Source of the DNA: Truepera radiovictrix DSM 17093
GTDB taxonomy: Bacteria > Deinococcota > Deinococci > Deinococcales > Trueperaceae
Direction: 5' to 3'
Assembly: GCF_000092425.1 (NCBI RefSeq)
Contig: NC_014221.1
Coordinates: forward strand, 1,927,001 to 1,991,000
Length of the DNA: 64,000 nt
Shown: positions 40,872-48,846 of the stretch, piece by piece
Position numbering within the stretch: the first letter of the stretch is position 1
How the letters are laid out: each line of letters opens with the position of its first letter
The notes under the pieces: generated by a model
Database searches by the model: none
What the model was told of the DNA's origin: nothing
Seen by the model: the letters and a program-made list of their open reading frames with translations, nothing else
Translations under genes and position numbers: made by a program

Positions 40872-40885
40872 CGAAAACGTTTTTG
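40872..40885. promoter_or_regulatory. LacI-type operator before the glycan uptake operon
   Basis: CGAAAACGTTTTTG centres on CG and is symmetric except at one pair, the classic shape of a LacI/PurR/CcpA-like operator. It precedes the binding-protein gene and sits in a short AT-rich island of otherwise GC-rich DNA. The LacI protein at 36558 is the likely ligand. Confidence 0.65.
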
Positions 40886-40966
40886 TAACGGGACGCTAGC
40901 ACGAAGCGCGCGCCCTGTCAACCCCAGACGGGGCGTGCGGGCGCGCGCCGTGGGGGCAAAAACGGG

Positions 40967-40972
40967 TATCGT
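40967..40972 (+). promoter_or_regulatory. Leaderless -10 box of the flavoprotein gene
   Basis: TATCGT lies seven bases before the ATG at 40980; no Shine-Dalgarno is present. Confidence 0.45.
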
Positions 40973-40979
40973 GGACGGC

Positions 40980-42284
40980 ATGAAGGTGCGAGACCCCGTG
41001 ACCCCCGAGCGCCCGGACGCCCTCGTGATCGGCGGCGGGGCGGCGGGCGTCTTCGGCGCTCTCGCCCTCGCCGAGGCGCGCCCGGGGGCGCGCGTGGTGG
41101 TGCTCGAGCGCGCCCGCGAGGCTCTGGGCAAGGTGCGTATCTCGGGCGGGGGGCGCTGCAACGTCACGCACCACCTCTTCGACCCGGCGCTGCTAGCGCA
41201 GGGGTACCCGCGGGGCGCGAAGGCGCTGCGCGGCCCCTTAAGCCGCTTCGGCCCGCGCGAGACGGTCGCCTGGTTCGCCGCGCGGGGGGTGGCGCTCAAG
41301 ACCGAACCCGACGGCCGCATGTTCCCCGTCACCGACCGCTCGCAGACCATCGTGGCGTGCCTTTTGGAGGCCGCGCGCAACGCGGGCGTCGAGGTCCGCA
41401 CGCAGACCGCCGTCACCGCAGTGGCGCAAGCGCCCGGCGGCTTCCGTGTGACGCTCAAGGGGGGTGAAGGGATCCACAGCCCCCTCCTCCTGCTAGCCAC
41501 GGGCAGCAGCCCGCAGGGGCACCGGTGGGCCGAAGCGCTCGGCCACACCGTCGTCCCCCCCGTCCCGTCGCTCTTTACCTTCAACGTAACCGACCCGCAC
41601 CTAGCGCCCCTCGCGGGCGTCTCGGTGCCGGACGCGCGGGTGCGCCTGGAGGGGACGAAGCTCGAGCAGCGCGGCCCGCTGCTGCTCACCCACTGGGGGT
41701 TTTCGGGTCCGGCGGTGCTCAAGCTCTCGGCTTGGGGCGCGCGCGAGCTGCACGCGCGCGGCTACCAGGTGGCGCTGCGCGTCGCCTGGGTGCCCGAACA
41801 CCCCGAAGCGTTGCGCGAGCGGCTGCGCGCCTTTAAAGCGGACGCGCCCCGCAAGCTGGTCCGCGCGCACACCCCCCTGCCGCTGCCGGCGCGGCTCTGG
41901 GCGGCGCTCACGGCGCGGGCCGGGGTCGAGGAGACGCGGCGCTGGGCGGAGCTCTCCAACCGCGACCTCGGCCGCTTGGCCGACGAGCTCGGCGCGGGCC
42001 GCTTCTGGGTCACCGGCAAGGGGGTCTTTAAAGAGGAGTTCGTGACCTGCGGCGGCGTCGCCCTGGGGGAGGTGGACTTCAAGACGATGGCCTCGCGCCG
42101 CGTCCCCGGCCTCTACCTGGCGGGCGAGGTGTTGGACATCGACGGCGTCACCGGCGGGTTCAACTTTCAGAACGCGTGGACGACCGGGTACCTCGCGGGG
42201 CGGGCGATGGCAGAAGCGCTCGCTGAGGGCGGGGCGAACGTCGGTGCTGTCACATCCTGGTCCACCTCCTCTCAAGCCCTCTGA
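40980..42284 (+). CDS. HI0933/BaiN-like flavoprotein (NAD(P)/FAD-dependent oxidoreductase)
   Basis: From the ATG at 40980 the protein has 434 residues. The dinucleotide-binding motif VIGGGAAGVFGALALAE near 16-32 and GKVRISGGGRCNVTHH near 50-65 are diagnostic of the HI0933/YhiN/BaiN family. The C-terminal GLYLAGEVLDIDGVTGGFNFQNAWTTG near 379-405 closes the FAD site. BaiN reduces bile-acid intermediates; most members have unknown substrates. It is cytoplasmic and stands alone, with an aldo/keto reductase gene 51 bases downstream. A longer frame upstream lacks any start signal. Confidence 0.88.
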   Translation: MKVRDPVTPERPDALVIGGGAAGVFGALALAEARPGARVVVLERAREALGKVRISGGGRCNVTHHLFDPALLAQGYPRGAKALRGPLSRFGPRETVAWFAARGVALKTEPDGRMFPVTDRSQTIVACLLEAARNAGVEVRTQTAVTAVAQAPGGFRVTLKGGEGIHSPLLLLATGSSPQGHRWAEALGHTVVPPVPSLFTFNVTDPHLAPLAGVSVPDARVRLEGTKLEQRGPLLLTHWGFSGPAVLKLSAWGARELHARGYQVALRVAWVPEHPEALRERLRAFKADAPRKLVRAHTPLPLPARLWAALTARAGVEETRRWAELSNRDLGRLADELGAGRFWVTGKGVFKEEFVTCGGVALGEVDFKTMASRRVPGLYLAGEVLDIDGVTGGFNFQNAWTTGYLAGRAMAEALAEGGANVGAVTSWSTSSQAL

Positions 42285-42335
42285 TAGGCTGTCCCGATCA
42301 TCGGGCGTTAGCTGCCAAAACCTCGAGGAGTCACG

Positions 42336-43349
42336 ATGAACCAGCGATACCTAGGCCGCACCGGTCTCAAAGTCAGCGAACTCTGCTTGGGCGCGATGAC
42401 CTTTGGGCGCGAGCACGAGGCGACCGAAGCCGAAAGCCACGCGATGCTAGACCGCTTCGTGGCGGCGGGCGGCACCTTTATCGACACCGCGAACGTCTAC
42501 AGCCAAGGCGTGTCCGAGGAGATCCTCGGGCGCTGGCTCGCGCATCAGGCTCGAGAGGGCCTGGTGATCGCCACCAAGGTGCGCTTTCCGATGGGCGACG
42601 GCCCCAACGAGGTAGGGTTAAGCCGCAAGCACATCCTGGCGTCGGTAGAGGCGAGCCTGCGCCGCCTCAACACGGACTACATCGACCTCTACCAGGTTCA
42701 CTGCTGGGACGAGAGGACGCCCCTGGAGGAGACGCTCTCGACCCTCAACACCTTGGTTGAACGCGGCTGGGTGCGCTACCTAGGCGTCAGCAACTTTAGC
42801 GGGTGGCAGCTGCAAAAGGCTCTCGACCTCGCGCGCGCGCGCGGTTGGGAGCCGTTCGTCTGTCTTCAGCCGCAGTACAACCTGCTCTGCCGCTCGACCG
42901 AATGGGAGCTTTTGCCGGTCGCGCGCCGCGAAGGCTTGGGCGTCATTCCCTGGAGCCCGCTGCGCGGCGGCTGGCTTTCAGGCAAGTTCCGGCGGGGGAT
43001 GGCGGCGCCCGTAGCGGGAAGTCGCATCGAGCGCGCCGAGAAGGAGGGTTGGAGCGAGTCGTGGAGTGCCTACAACAACGAGCACACGTGGGGCGTCATC
43101 GACGCGCTCGTAGCGGTTGCCGAAGAGGTCGGACGGACCCCCGCGCAGGTCGCCATCAACTGGCTTTTGCAGCGACCCGGCGTGACCGCACCTATCATCG
43201 GCGCGCGCACCATGGAGCAGCTCGAGGCGAATCTGGGCGCCGTGGGGTGGCGCCTAAGCCCGGAGCAGATGGCGCGGCTCGACGCGGCGAGCGCGGTGAC
43301 GCCCCCCTACCCGTACGACGTTATCGCGGGGGCGCAGGCGCGGCGGTAG
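42336..43349 (+). CDS. Aldo/keto reductase
   Basis: The 337-residue protein has the AKR tetrad: Asp50 in FIDTANVYS, Tyr55, Lys in IATKVRF near 84 and His in YQVHCWD near 126. [10 protein letters not shown] near 151-160 and [13 protein letters not shown] near 206-218 bind the nicotinamide and the cofactor phosphate region. Family members reduce aldehydes and ketones, often of sugars, with NADPH. A GAGGAG site precedes the ATG. It lies upstream of the convergent GntR regulator and may serve the uronide locus, but that is only proximity. Confidence 0.9.
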   Translation: MNQRYLGRTGLKVSELCLGAMTFGREHEATEAESHAMLDRFVAAGGTFIDTANVYSQGVSEEILGRWLAHQAREGLVIATKVRFPMGDGPNEVGLSRKHILASVEASLRRLNTDYIDLYQVHCWDERTPLEETLSTLNTLVERGWVRYLGVSNFSGWQLQKALDLARARGWEPFVCLQPQYNLLCRSTEWELLPVARREGLGVIPWSPLRGGWLSGKFRRGMAAPVAGSRIERAEKEGWSESWSAYNNEHTWGVIDALVAVAEEVGRTPAQVAINWLLQRPGVTAPIIGARTMEQLEANLGAVGWRLSPEQMARLDAASAVTPPYPYDVIAGAQARR

Positions 43350-43442
43350 GCGACGCGTAGCGCGTAGGTGCGCCCCCTCAAGCGTACACGGTGCTCCGCT
43401 GCCGCCTCGAAGCGCTTCGCACCGCCTGCACCCCCCCTAGAA

Positions 43443-43483
43443 CCGGCGCGGACGCTACAGGTTGCGTCTGCGCCGGCCTCTTT
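43443..43483 (+). terminator. Hairpin terminator between the aldo/keto reductase and GntR genes
   Basis: A 13-bp stem (43443-43455 with 43464-43476, one G-T pair) with an 8-base loop is followed by CCTCTTT. It is most likely a terminator for the reductase gene; the T run is short. Confidence 0.5.
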
Positions 43484-43536
43484 CACGAGAGCGGTGAACG
43501 AAGGGTAGCGCAAACGCTCTCGGTTCACGCGGGGGT

Positions 43537-44244
43537 CTACGAAACCCGTTCCTCGGTACGCTCACGTAAGCGGGTGACGTAAGCGACGTAGGCGGCTCGA
43601 GCCGCTCGGTTGTGAGCCCTAACGACCGTCTCGACTTGGTCGGGATCGCGGCTGCGGAGCGCTTGGAACATCCTCCAGTGCTCCCGCTGCGACGCTTCGC
43701 GGCGGCGCAAAAAGACGTCTTTGAGGTAGAGGCGGCGCAGCCTATCCCAGTGGTCAAGCACTTTACCGATCAGCGGCCCCGTCAAACGGGTGCCCGCGCG
43801 GTCGCAGATAAACCGGTGAAGGCGGACGTTTTTCTCGGCGAAACTGTCGATGTCGCACCCTTCATCGTCCATGTCGTGCAGGAGCGCTTCCATCTCGACA
43901 AAGTCGGCGTCGGTAAAGTTCTGACAGGCGGCTCTGCCGCTAATCACCTCGAGCGCTTCGAGCAGGTCGAAGATCTCCACGATGGAGTCGAGCCGGACCT
44001 CGGCGACCCTCGCCCCGACATAGGGCTGTATCTCGACGTAGCCGTCGGCTTTCAGCTGCTGCAAAGCCTCCCGCACGGGGATGGGGCTCACACCGAACTC
44101 GGCGGCGAGGTCGTCGATGATTAGACGCGTGCCCGGCTGCCGCTCCCCCTCGAGGATGCTAGCGCGCAGCGTTTCGTAGACGACGTCTTTTTTACTCTTA
44201 AAGGCCGCTCTGGGCTTTACCGAACGCGTCACGCTTCTCATCAT
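43537..44244 (-). CDS. GntR/FadR-type transcriptional regulator (FCD domain)
   Basis: From the ATG at 44244 the protein has 235 residues. The winged helix KDVVYETLRASILEGERQPGTRL, with SPIPVREALQQLKADGYVE near 51-69, is characteristic of GntR. The C-terminal helical FCD-like domain has D, H and H metal-ligand-like positions (EKNVRLHRFICDRAG near 143-157; DHWDRLRRLYL). FCD regulators usually respond to uronates, lactones or keto-acids. It is the only transcription factor in the 43.5-64 kb locus and the best candidate for the ATATATNATATAC sites at 47522, 50953 and 56716. The frame from 44376 overlaps the next gene and is not used. Confidence 0.88.
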   Translation of the reverse strand: MMRSVTRSVKPRAAFKSKKDVVYETLRASILEGERQPGTRLIIDDLAAEFGVSPIPVREALQQLKADGYVEIQPYVGARVAEVRLDSIVEIFDLLEALEVISGRAACQNFTDADFVEMEALLHDMDDEGCDIDSFAEKNVRLHRFICDRAGTRLTGPLIGKVLDHWDRLRRLYLKDVFLRRREASQREHWRMFQALRSRDPDQVETVVRAHNRAARAAYVAYVTRLRERTEERVS

Positions 44245-44309
44245 AAGGTCTTTTGCCCCCGCGGATTGCGCGCCACCGCTCGAACCCTCCCCTTCGCCTA
44301 GAGAACTAC

Positions 44310-45152
44310 CTAGAAGACGTGTTCGGCAAAACGCGCTTTCGTCAAGGCGAGCACCTCGTCCCCCGGCAGATCCCAAAGGTCGCGGTTAAAGATCTCGACC
44401 TCGATGGGTCCCGTGTACCCCGCCTCGTCGACCGCCCGCCTCAGGCGCCTCAGCTCGATCACCCCGTCCCCCATCATGCCCCGGCCCATGAGGACGTCGG
44501 GGGGCGGGGCCAACCAGTCGTTGACGTGGAACCCCAGGGTGTAGGGGGCCGCGCGCGCGATCTCCCGGTAGACCTGCGGATCCCACCAGACGTGATAGAC
44601 GTCGATGACGACGCCTACCTGCTGCGCTCCCAAGCTTTCGGCCCCTAAGCTTTCGGCAAGGTCGTTGGCTTGGCCCAAACTCACGATCACGGAGCGGTCC
44701 CCCGCAAACATCGGGTGCAGCGGTTCGATGCCGAGCTTGACGCCGTGCTCCGCCGCGAAGGGGATCAGCTCGGCGATGCCGTCGGCGACCATCTGCCGCG
44801 CTGAGGCGAGGTCCCGCCCCCCACCCTCCGGCAGCCCCCCACAGACCAGTACCAGAATGTCGGTACCGAGCGCGGCGGCCTCCTCGATGGCGCGCCGGTT
44901 CTCATCTAGGTTGGCCCGTCGCCCCGCCGCGGTCGCAGCGGGGAAAAACCCCCCTCGACAGAGGCTCGAGACGCTGAGCCCCAGCTCGCGAACGAGCTCC
45001 GCGCTCGCCTTCAGGCCGTACGCGGCCACCTTCTCACGCCACAGGCCGATGGCCGCGACGCCTGCTCGCGCGCAGCCCTCCGCCGCCTCCTTAACTCCCC
45101 AGCGCTGCGTCGTCGCTTGATTGAGGCTGAGCCGCGCGAGACCGGCGTTCAC
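44310..45152 (-). CDS. Sugar phosphate isomerase/epimerase (xylose isomerase-like TIM barrel)
   Basis: The GTG at 45152 overlaps the DUF993 stop (GTGA) and gives 280 residues. The AP_endonuc_2 fold is shown by GVAAIGLWREKVAAYG near 32-47, GTDILVLVCGGLPEGGG, KLGIEPLHPMFAGDRS (metal Glu), VGVVIDVYHVWWDP (metal Asp, His) and GFHVNDW near 215-221. A late Glu (GPIEVEIFNRDLW) completes the metal site. Such enzymes isomerise or epimerise sugars or open keto-glycosides. It forms a coupled trio with DUF993 and a Gfo/Idh/MocA dehydrogenase, probably acting on the oxidised sugar. Confidence 0.85.
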   Translation of the reverse strand: MNAGLARLSLNQATTQRWGVKEAAEGCARAGVAAIGLWREKVAAYGLKASAELVRELGLSVSSLCRGGFFPAATAAGRRANLDENRRAIEEAAALGTDILVLVCGGLPEGGGRDLASARQMVADGIAELIPFAAEHGVKLGIEPLHPMFAGDRSVIVSLGQANDLAESLGAESLGAQQVGVVIDVYHVWWDPQVYREIARAAPYTLGFHVNDWLAPPPDVLMGRGMMGDGVIELRRLRRAVDEAGYTGPIEVEIFNRDLWDLPGDEVLALTKARFAEHVF

Positions 45153-46321
45153 GAAACCCCCGCTAGCGCCAAAAAGGTGCGCATGCGCGCGCTCGCCTCT
45201 TCGGGGTCGCGCAGGAGCCCCGCCTTGTCGGCGAGCACGAAGAGTTCGCAGAGGTGGAGAACGGAGCGAGCGTTCTCCAACCCACCCACCATGCGGAAGT
45301 GCGTCTGGTGCCCGTTGAGGTAGGCTAAAAAGACGATACCCGTCTTGTAGTAGTAAGTTGGCGACCCGAAGATGTGTCTGGACAGCGGCACGGTTGGTGC
45401 GAGGAGCCGCCAATAGCGCTCGTGGTCGCCCGCGTCGAGCGCCCCAATCGCCGCTGAGGCCGCCGGCGCGACCGCGTCGAAGATACCCAAGAGGGCGTGG
45501 CTATAGCCCTCTTCGTCCCCGAAGATCAGCTCGTCGTAGTGAAAGTCGTCGCCGCTATACATCTTGACGTCCGCGGGCAGGCGGCGGCGCAGCGCGACCT
45601 CGCGCTCTTTGCTGAGCAAGGACAGCTTGACGCCGTCAATTTTGGCGGCGTGGTGCTGGATTAGGTTCAAACAGATCTCGGTGGCCTCATCGAGGTCTGC
45701 CGATCCCCAGTACCCTCGCAGTGCTGGGTCGAACGCTTCCCCCAACCAGTGCAGCACCACGGGACCTTTAAGCTGCGATAGGACGCGGTCGTAGACCCGC
45801 AGGTAGTCGTCCGCACATGTTGCGGCGGCAGCCAGGTGCCGACTGGCCATCAGCACGACGCCGCCACCTTGCGCCTCGATAGCACCGCCCTGCTCGAGGT
45901 AAGCGTCTTCAACCTCCGCTAACGAGACCTCGGCGCCCGGCGGGAGCTGGTCGGTGCCGGCCCCGCAGACGACCCTCGCACCCCGACCCCGTGCGTCGGC
46001 GAGCGTGTGCCGAATCAGCTCGCGGGTGGCTTTGTAGTCCAGCCCCATGCCGCGCTGAGCGGTGTCCATCGCTTCGGCCACCCCCAAGCCGAGGTCCCAG
46101 AGGTAGTGCCTAAAGGCCAGCGTGGCCCCCCAGTCAAGGTGGGTACCTGCGAGGTTGTCCGCCAAGGGATCGCAGACAACGTGCGCTGCAGCGTAGACCA
46201 CGCGGCTCCTCAGCGGCGTTTTGGGCGCCTCGAAGCGCGCGGCCGGACCGGGGGTGTAGGCGAGCAGCCGCCCGTCCGCTTGGGGTAGGCGCAGCTGCTG
46301 GCTGAGGCGCGCCCCCGTCAC
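45149..46321 (-). CDS. DUF993 family protein (dihydrodipicolinate-synthase-like barrel)
   Basis: The 390-residue protein matches DUF993 in length and in segments such as HVVCDPLADN near 47-56, LDWGATLAFRHYLWDLGLGVAEAMDTAQRG near 62-91, VVLHWLGEAFDPALRGYWG, and KIDGVKLSLLSKEREVALRRRLP with a lysine in the Schiff-base position (DGVKLS). DUF993 proteins are TIM barrels related to DHDPS/aldolases; their reaction is not settled. The neighbours suggest cleavage of a keto-sugar. Both ends overlap neighbours by GTGA, so three proteins are made together. Confidence 0.8.
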   Translation of the reverse strand: MTGARLSQQLRLPQADGRLLAYTPGPAARFEAPKTPLRSRVVYAAAHVVCDPLADNLAGTHLDWGATLAFRHYLWDLGLGVAEAMDTAQRGMGLDYKATRELIRHTLADARGRGARVVCGAGTDQLPPGAEVSLAEVEDAYLEQGGAIEAQGGGVVLMASRHLAAAATCADDYLRVYDRVLSQLKGPVVLHWLGEAFDPALRGYWGSADLDEATEICLNLIQHHAAKIDGVKLSLLSKEREVALRRRLPADVKMYSGDDFHYDELIFGDEEGYSHALLGIFDAVAPAASAAIGALDAGDHERYWRLLAPTVPLSRHIFGSPTYYYKTGIVFLAYLNGHQTHFRMVGGLENARSVLHLCELFVLADKAGLLRDPEEASARMRTFLALAGVS

Positions 46322-47469
46322 GCGCCCAACTCCGGCACCTCGAGCCAGCGTCGCTCCGCCCACGACCGCAGCCCCAGCTCGGCGAGCTGCACACCTTTGG
46401 CGCCCGCCATAAAGTCCCACGGGAAGGGCTCACCGCACACCACATGTTTTAAAAACAGCTCCCACTGCGCCTTAAAGCCGTTGTCAAAGTCGGTGTTGTC
46501 GGGCACCTCCTGCCAGTCGCCATAGAAGTCGAAGGGGTTGGGCACGTCCGGGTTCCAGGTCGGTTTGGGCGTGGTCACGCGGTGCTGAACCTTGCAGGTG
46601 CGCAACCCCGCGACCGCGCTGCCATGGGTGCCGTCGACTTGGAGCCAGAGGAGTTCGTCGCGATAGACGCGCACGCACCACGACGAGTTGAGCTGCACGA
46701 TGACGCCCCCCTCGAGCTCGAAGGTGCCGTAAGCGGCGTCGTCCGCCGTGGCCCGGTAGCGCCGCCCCGCCTCGTCGACGCGTTCGGGGAGGTGGGTCGC
46801 GCCGAGCGCGGAAACCGCCCTAATCCGGCCGAAGAGGTTTTCGAGCACGTACTGCCAGTGGCAGAACATGTCGATGATGATGCCGCCCCCCTCCTCTGCA
46901 CGGTAGTTCCAGGAGGGGCGCTGCGCGCTCTGCCAGTCGCCTTCAAAGACCCAATAACCAAACTCGCCGCGCACCGAGAGGATGCGCCCGAAAAAACCTG
47001 CGTCGACGAGCCTTTTGAGCTTGAGCAGCCCCGGGAGAAACAGCTTGTCCTGCACCACGCCGTTTTTAACCCCCGCCGCCTGTGCCAAACGGGCGAGCTC
47101 GAGCGCTTCACCGGCGTCTGCAGCGATCGGTTTTTCGCAGTAGAGGTGCTTAGCAGCCGTGATCGCCTTGCGCACCGAAGCGGCGCGCTCGGAGGTCACT
47201 TGGGCGTCGAAGTAGACCTCGGCTGCCGGGTCGGCGAGGGCAGCGTCTAAGTCGGTCGACCATTCGCTCAGACCAAACTCCGCCGCAAGCGCCCTTAACT
47301 TAGGCTCGCTGCGGCCAATCAGGACCGGCTCCGGCCAGATCACGTCGCCACTGGGGAGCGGCACCCCCCCCTGCTCGCGGATGGCGAGGACCGAGCGGAT
47401 GAGGTGTTGGTTGCGCCCCATGCGCCCCGTGACGCCGTTCATCAGAATTTTTACGACCCTCTGCGACAT
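46318..47469 (-). CDS. Gfo/Idh/MocA oxidoreductase (first gene of the DUF993 trio)
   Basis: The 383-residue dehydrogenase starts VVKILMNGVTGRMGRNQHL, a variant Rossmann motif. LYCEKPIAAD near 109-118 is the family signature. IIIDMFCHWQYVLENLFG near 198-215 carries the catalytic His region. The Trp-rich segment (WVFEGDWQSAQRPSWNYR) suggests stacking on a sugar ring. It probably oxidises a sugar to the substrate of the isomerase and DUF993 protein downstream. GGGAGGAG precedes the ATG. An ATATATTATATAC site lies 53 bases upstream. Confidence 0.9.
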   Translation of the reverse strand: MSQRVVKILMNGVTGRMGRNQHLIRSVLAIREQGGVPLPSGDVIWPEPVLIGRSEPKLRALAAEFGLSEWSTDLDAALADPAAEVYFDAQVTSERAASVRKAITAAKHLYCEKPIAADAGEALELARLAQAAGVKNGVVQDKLFLPGLLKLKRLVDAGFFGRILSVRGEFGYWVFEGDWQSAQRPSWNYRAEEGGGIIIDMFCHWQYVLENLFGRIRAVSALGATHLPERVDEAGRRYRATADDAAYGTFELEGGVIVQLNSSWCVRVYRDELLWLQVDGTHGSAVAGLRTCKVQHRVTTPKPTWNPDVPNPFDFYGDWQEVPDNTDFDNGFKAQWELFLKHVVCGEPFPWDFMAGAKGVQLAELGLRSWAERRWLEVPELGA

Positions 47470-47521
47470 AGGCTCCTCCCAGCGTCTTGCAGCGTTACAG
47501 CGCTCTGAACATATCGCTTTT

Positions 47522-47534
47522 ATATATTATATAC
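47522..47534 (-). promoter_or_regulatory. Operator-like site, copy 1 (ATATATTATATAC)
   Basis: The same 13-mer, differing only in the central base, is found at 50953 and 56716. The half sites are nearly symmetric (GTATAT-N-ATATAT on the minus strand). It lies upstream of the 46318-47469 oxidoreductase gene. Confidence 0.65.
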
Positions 47535-47567
47535 AAACACTGCCCTCCCCTTTTGGGGATTTCGCGG

Positions 47568-48701
47568 CTACACCTCGGCGACCGTCTCCAAAAGTTCGGC
47601 GACGGGTTCGTAGACGACGAAGCCCAGGCCCGGCTCCGTCGGCAGAAGAAGCTGGTCGCCCTGTTGTGCAAAGGCGTCTCCCAAGCTGTCCGCCAAAAAT
47701 TGAGGTCCATTGAGCGCACAAGGATAGGCGATCCCCGCCCAACTGTAGAGCTGCACCGCCGCCGCCAACGCGAAGTCGGGGTCGGTCAGCCCCGAACCGA
47801 GCACCATCAGCCCGCACTGCCAAAGCGCCTCGACGATCCCTTTCGAGGGCCACAAGCCGGCGTTGCGGGCGGGCTTGAGCGCTACCCCGTCGAGCATTTC
47901 CAGGGCGATAAACTCGCGCAGCTCGACCGGCGAGAGCACCCCTTCGTCCATCAGGATGGGCAGCGCCCCCTGCGCCTTGAGCCGCTGGTACCCCCGGAGC
48001 TGGGTCGGCGGCAGCGGCGACTCGAGGACGTCCACCCCGGCGTCGGCGAGTTTGGGCGCCAGCTTCAGGGCTTCCGCTTCGCTGTAGGCGGTGTTGGCGT
48101 CGGCCCACACAAAGCCGTCCGGCGAGGCCGTTCGGACGGTGCGGGCGAGTTCGAGGTCGTACGCCGCGCTCTGCGGCGCACCCACCTTGATGTTGAAGTT
48201 GCGGTAACCGCGCGCGCGACCCGCCTCGAGCTGCCTCTCGGCCGCCTCCAAGTCCGCCGAGGCCACCGTCCAACTCAGCGTTAGCGACGAGCGCTTCGCC
48301 CCCCCGAGAAGTTCCGCTGCGGAGACGCCGCGGCGTTTGCCGACCAGGTCGAAACACGCTAGGTCGAGCGCGGCTTTGCAGAGCGGTTGTCCGACCGAAA
48401 AGGCGGGGCGGATAGCCCGGTTCATGCGCGCGTGCACGTCTTCGAGGTCCTCGGGGTCCGCGCCGAGCAGCGCCTCGGCGAGGTAGAGGCGCAGGGTCGT
48501 CTCCACGGTTTCCGGGGTCTCGTAGCACCACGTCGGCATGGGGACGGCTTGCCCCCAACCCGAGAAGCCTTCGTCGTCGGTCAGGCGCACCAGCACCGAG
48601 GGCCGCCGGACGACCCCGTCGCGCCCAGGCTTGAGGAACTTAAAGCTTCCGGCGACGGCGTAGTCGTAGCGGCCGACGTCTACGCGCACGATGGCGCTCA
48701 T
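47568..48701 (-). CDS. Mandelate racemase/muconate lactonizing enzyme family protein
   Basis: From the ATG at 48701 (GGAGGGG upstream) the protein has 377 residues. The capping domain is followed by a TIM barrel with NFNIKVGAPQ (catalytic Lys), WADANTAYS (metal Asp near 192), VLESPLPP (metal Glu) and ILMDEGVL (third ligand). LKPARNAG near 275 holds the opposing Lys as in the MLE subgroup. Members epimerise, dehydrate or cycloisomerise acids such as sugar acids. In this locus it may dehydrate an aldonate or uronate, or open a lactone; this is inferred from context. Confidence 0.85.
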   Translation of the reverse strand: MSAIVRVDVGRYDYAVAGSFKFLKPGRDGVVRRPSVLVRLTDDEGFSGWGQAVPMPTWCYETPETVETTLRLYLAEALLGADPEDLEDVHARMNRAIRPAFSVGQPLCKAALDLACFDLVGKRRGVSAAELLGGAKRSSLTLSWTVASADLEAAERQLEAGRARGYRNFNIKVGAPQSAAYDLELARTVRTASPDGFVWADANTAYSEAEALKLAPKLADAGVDVLESPLPPTQLRGYQRLKAQGALPILMDEGVLSPVELREFIALEMLDGVALKPARNAGLWPSKGIVEALWQCGLMVLGSGLTDPDFALAAAVQLYSWAGIAYPCALNGPQFLADSLGDAFAQQGDQLLLPTEPGLGFVVYEPVAELLETVAEV

Positions 48702-48846
48702 AACCCCTCCTTGCGATCTTCTCGAGCCACCCAGCTCCCAAACGCCCACGCGTCAGGCGAGCAGGTCACGGCATCGGGTGCTTGGTGCCGTGACCTGCAA
48801 GCTAGCGCGGCGTGACCACGTTACGCCCCTCTAGCACCCAGGAGCA

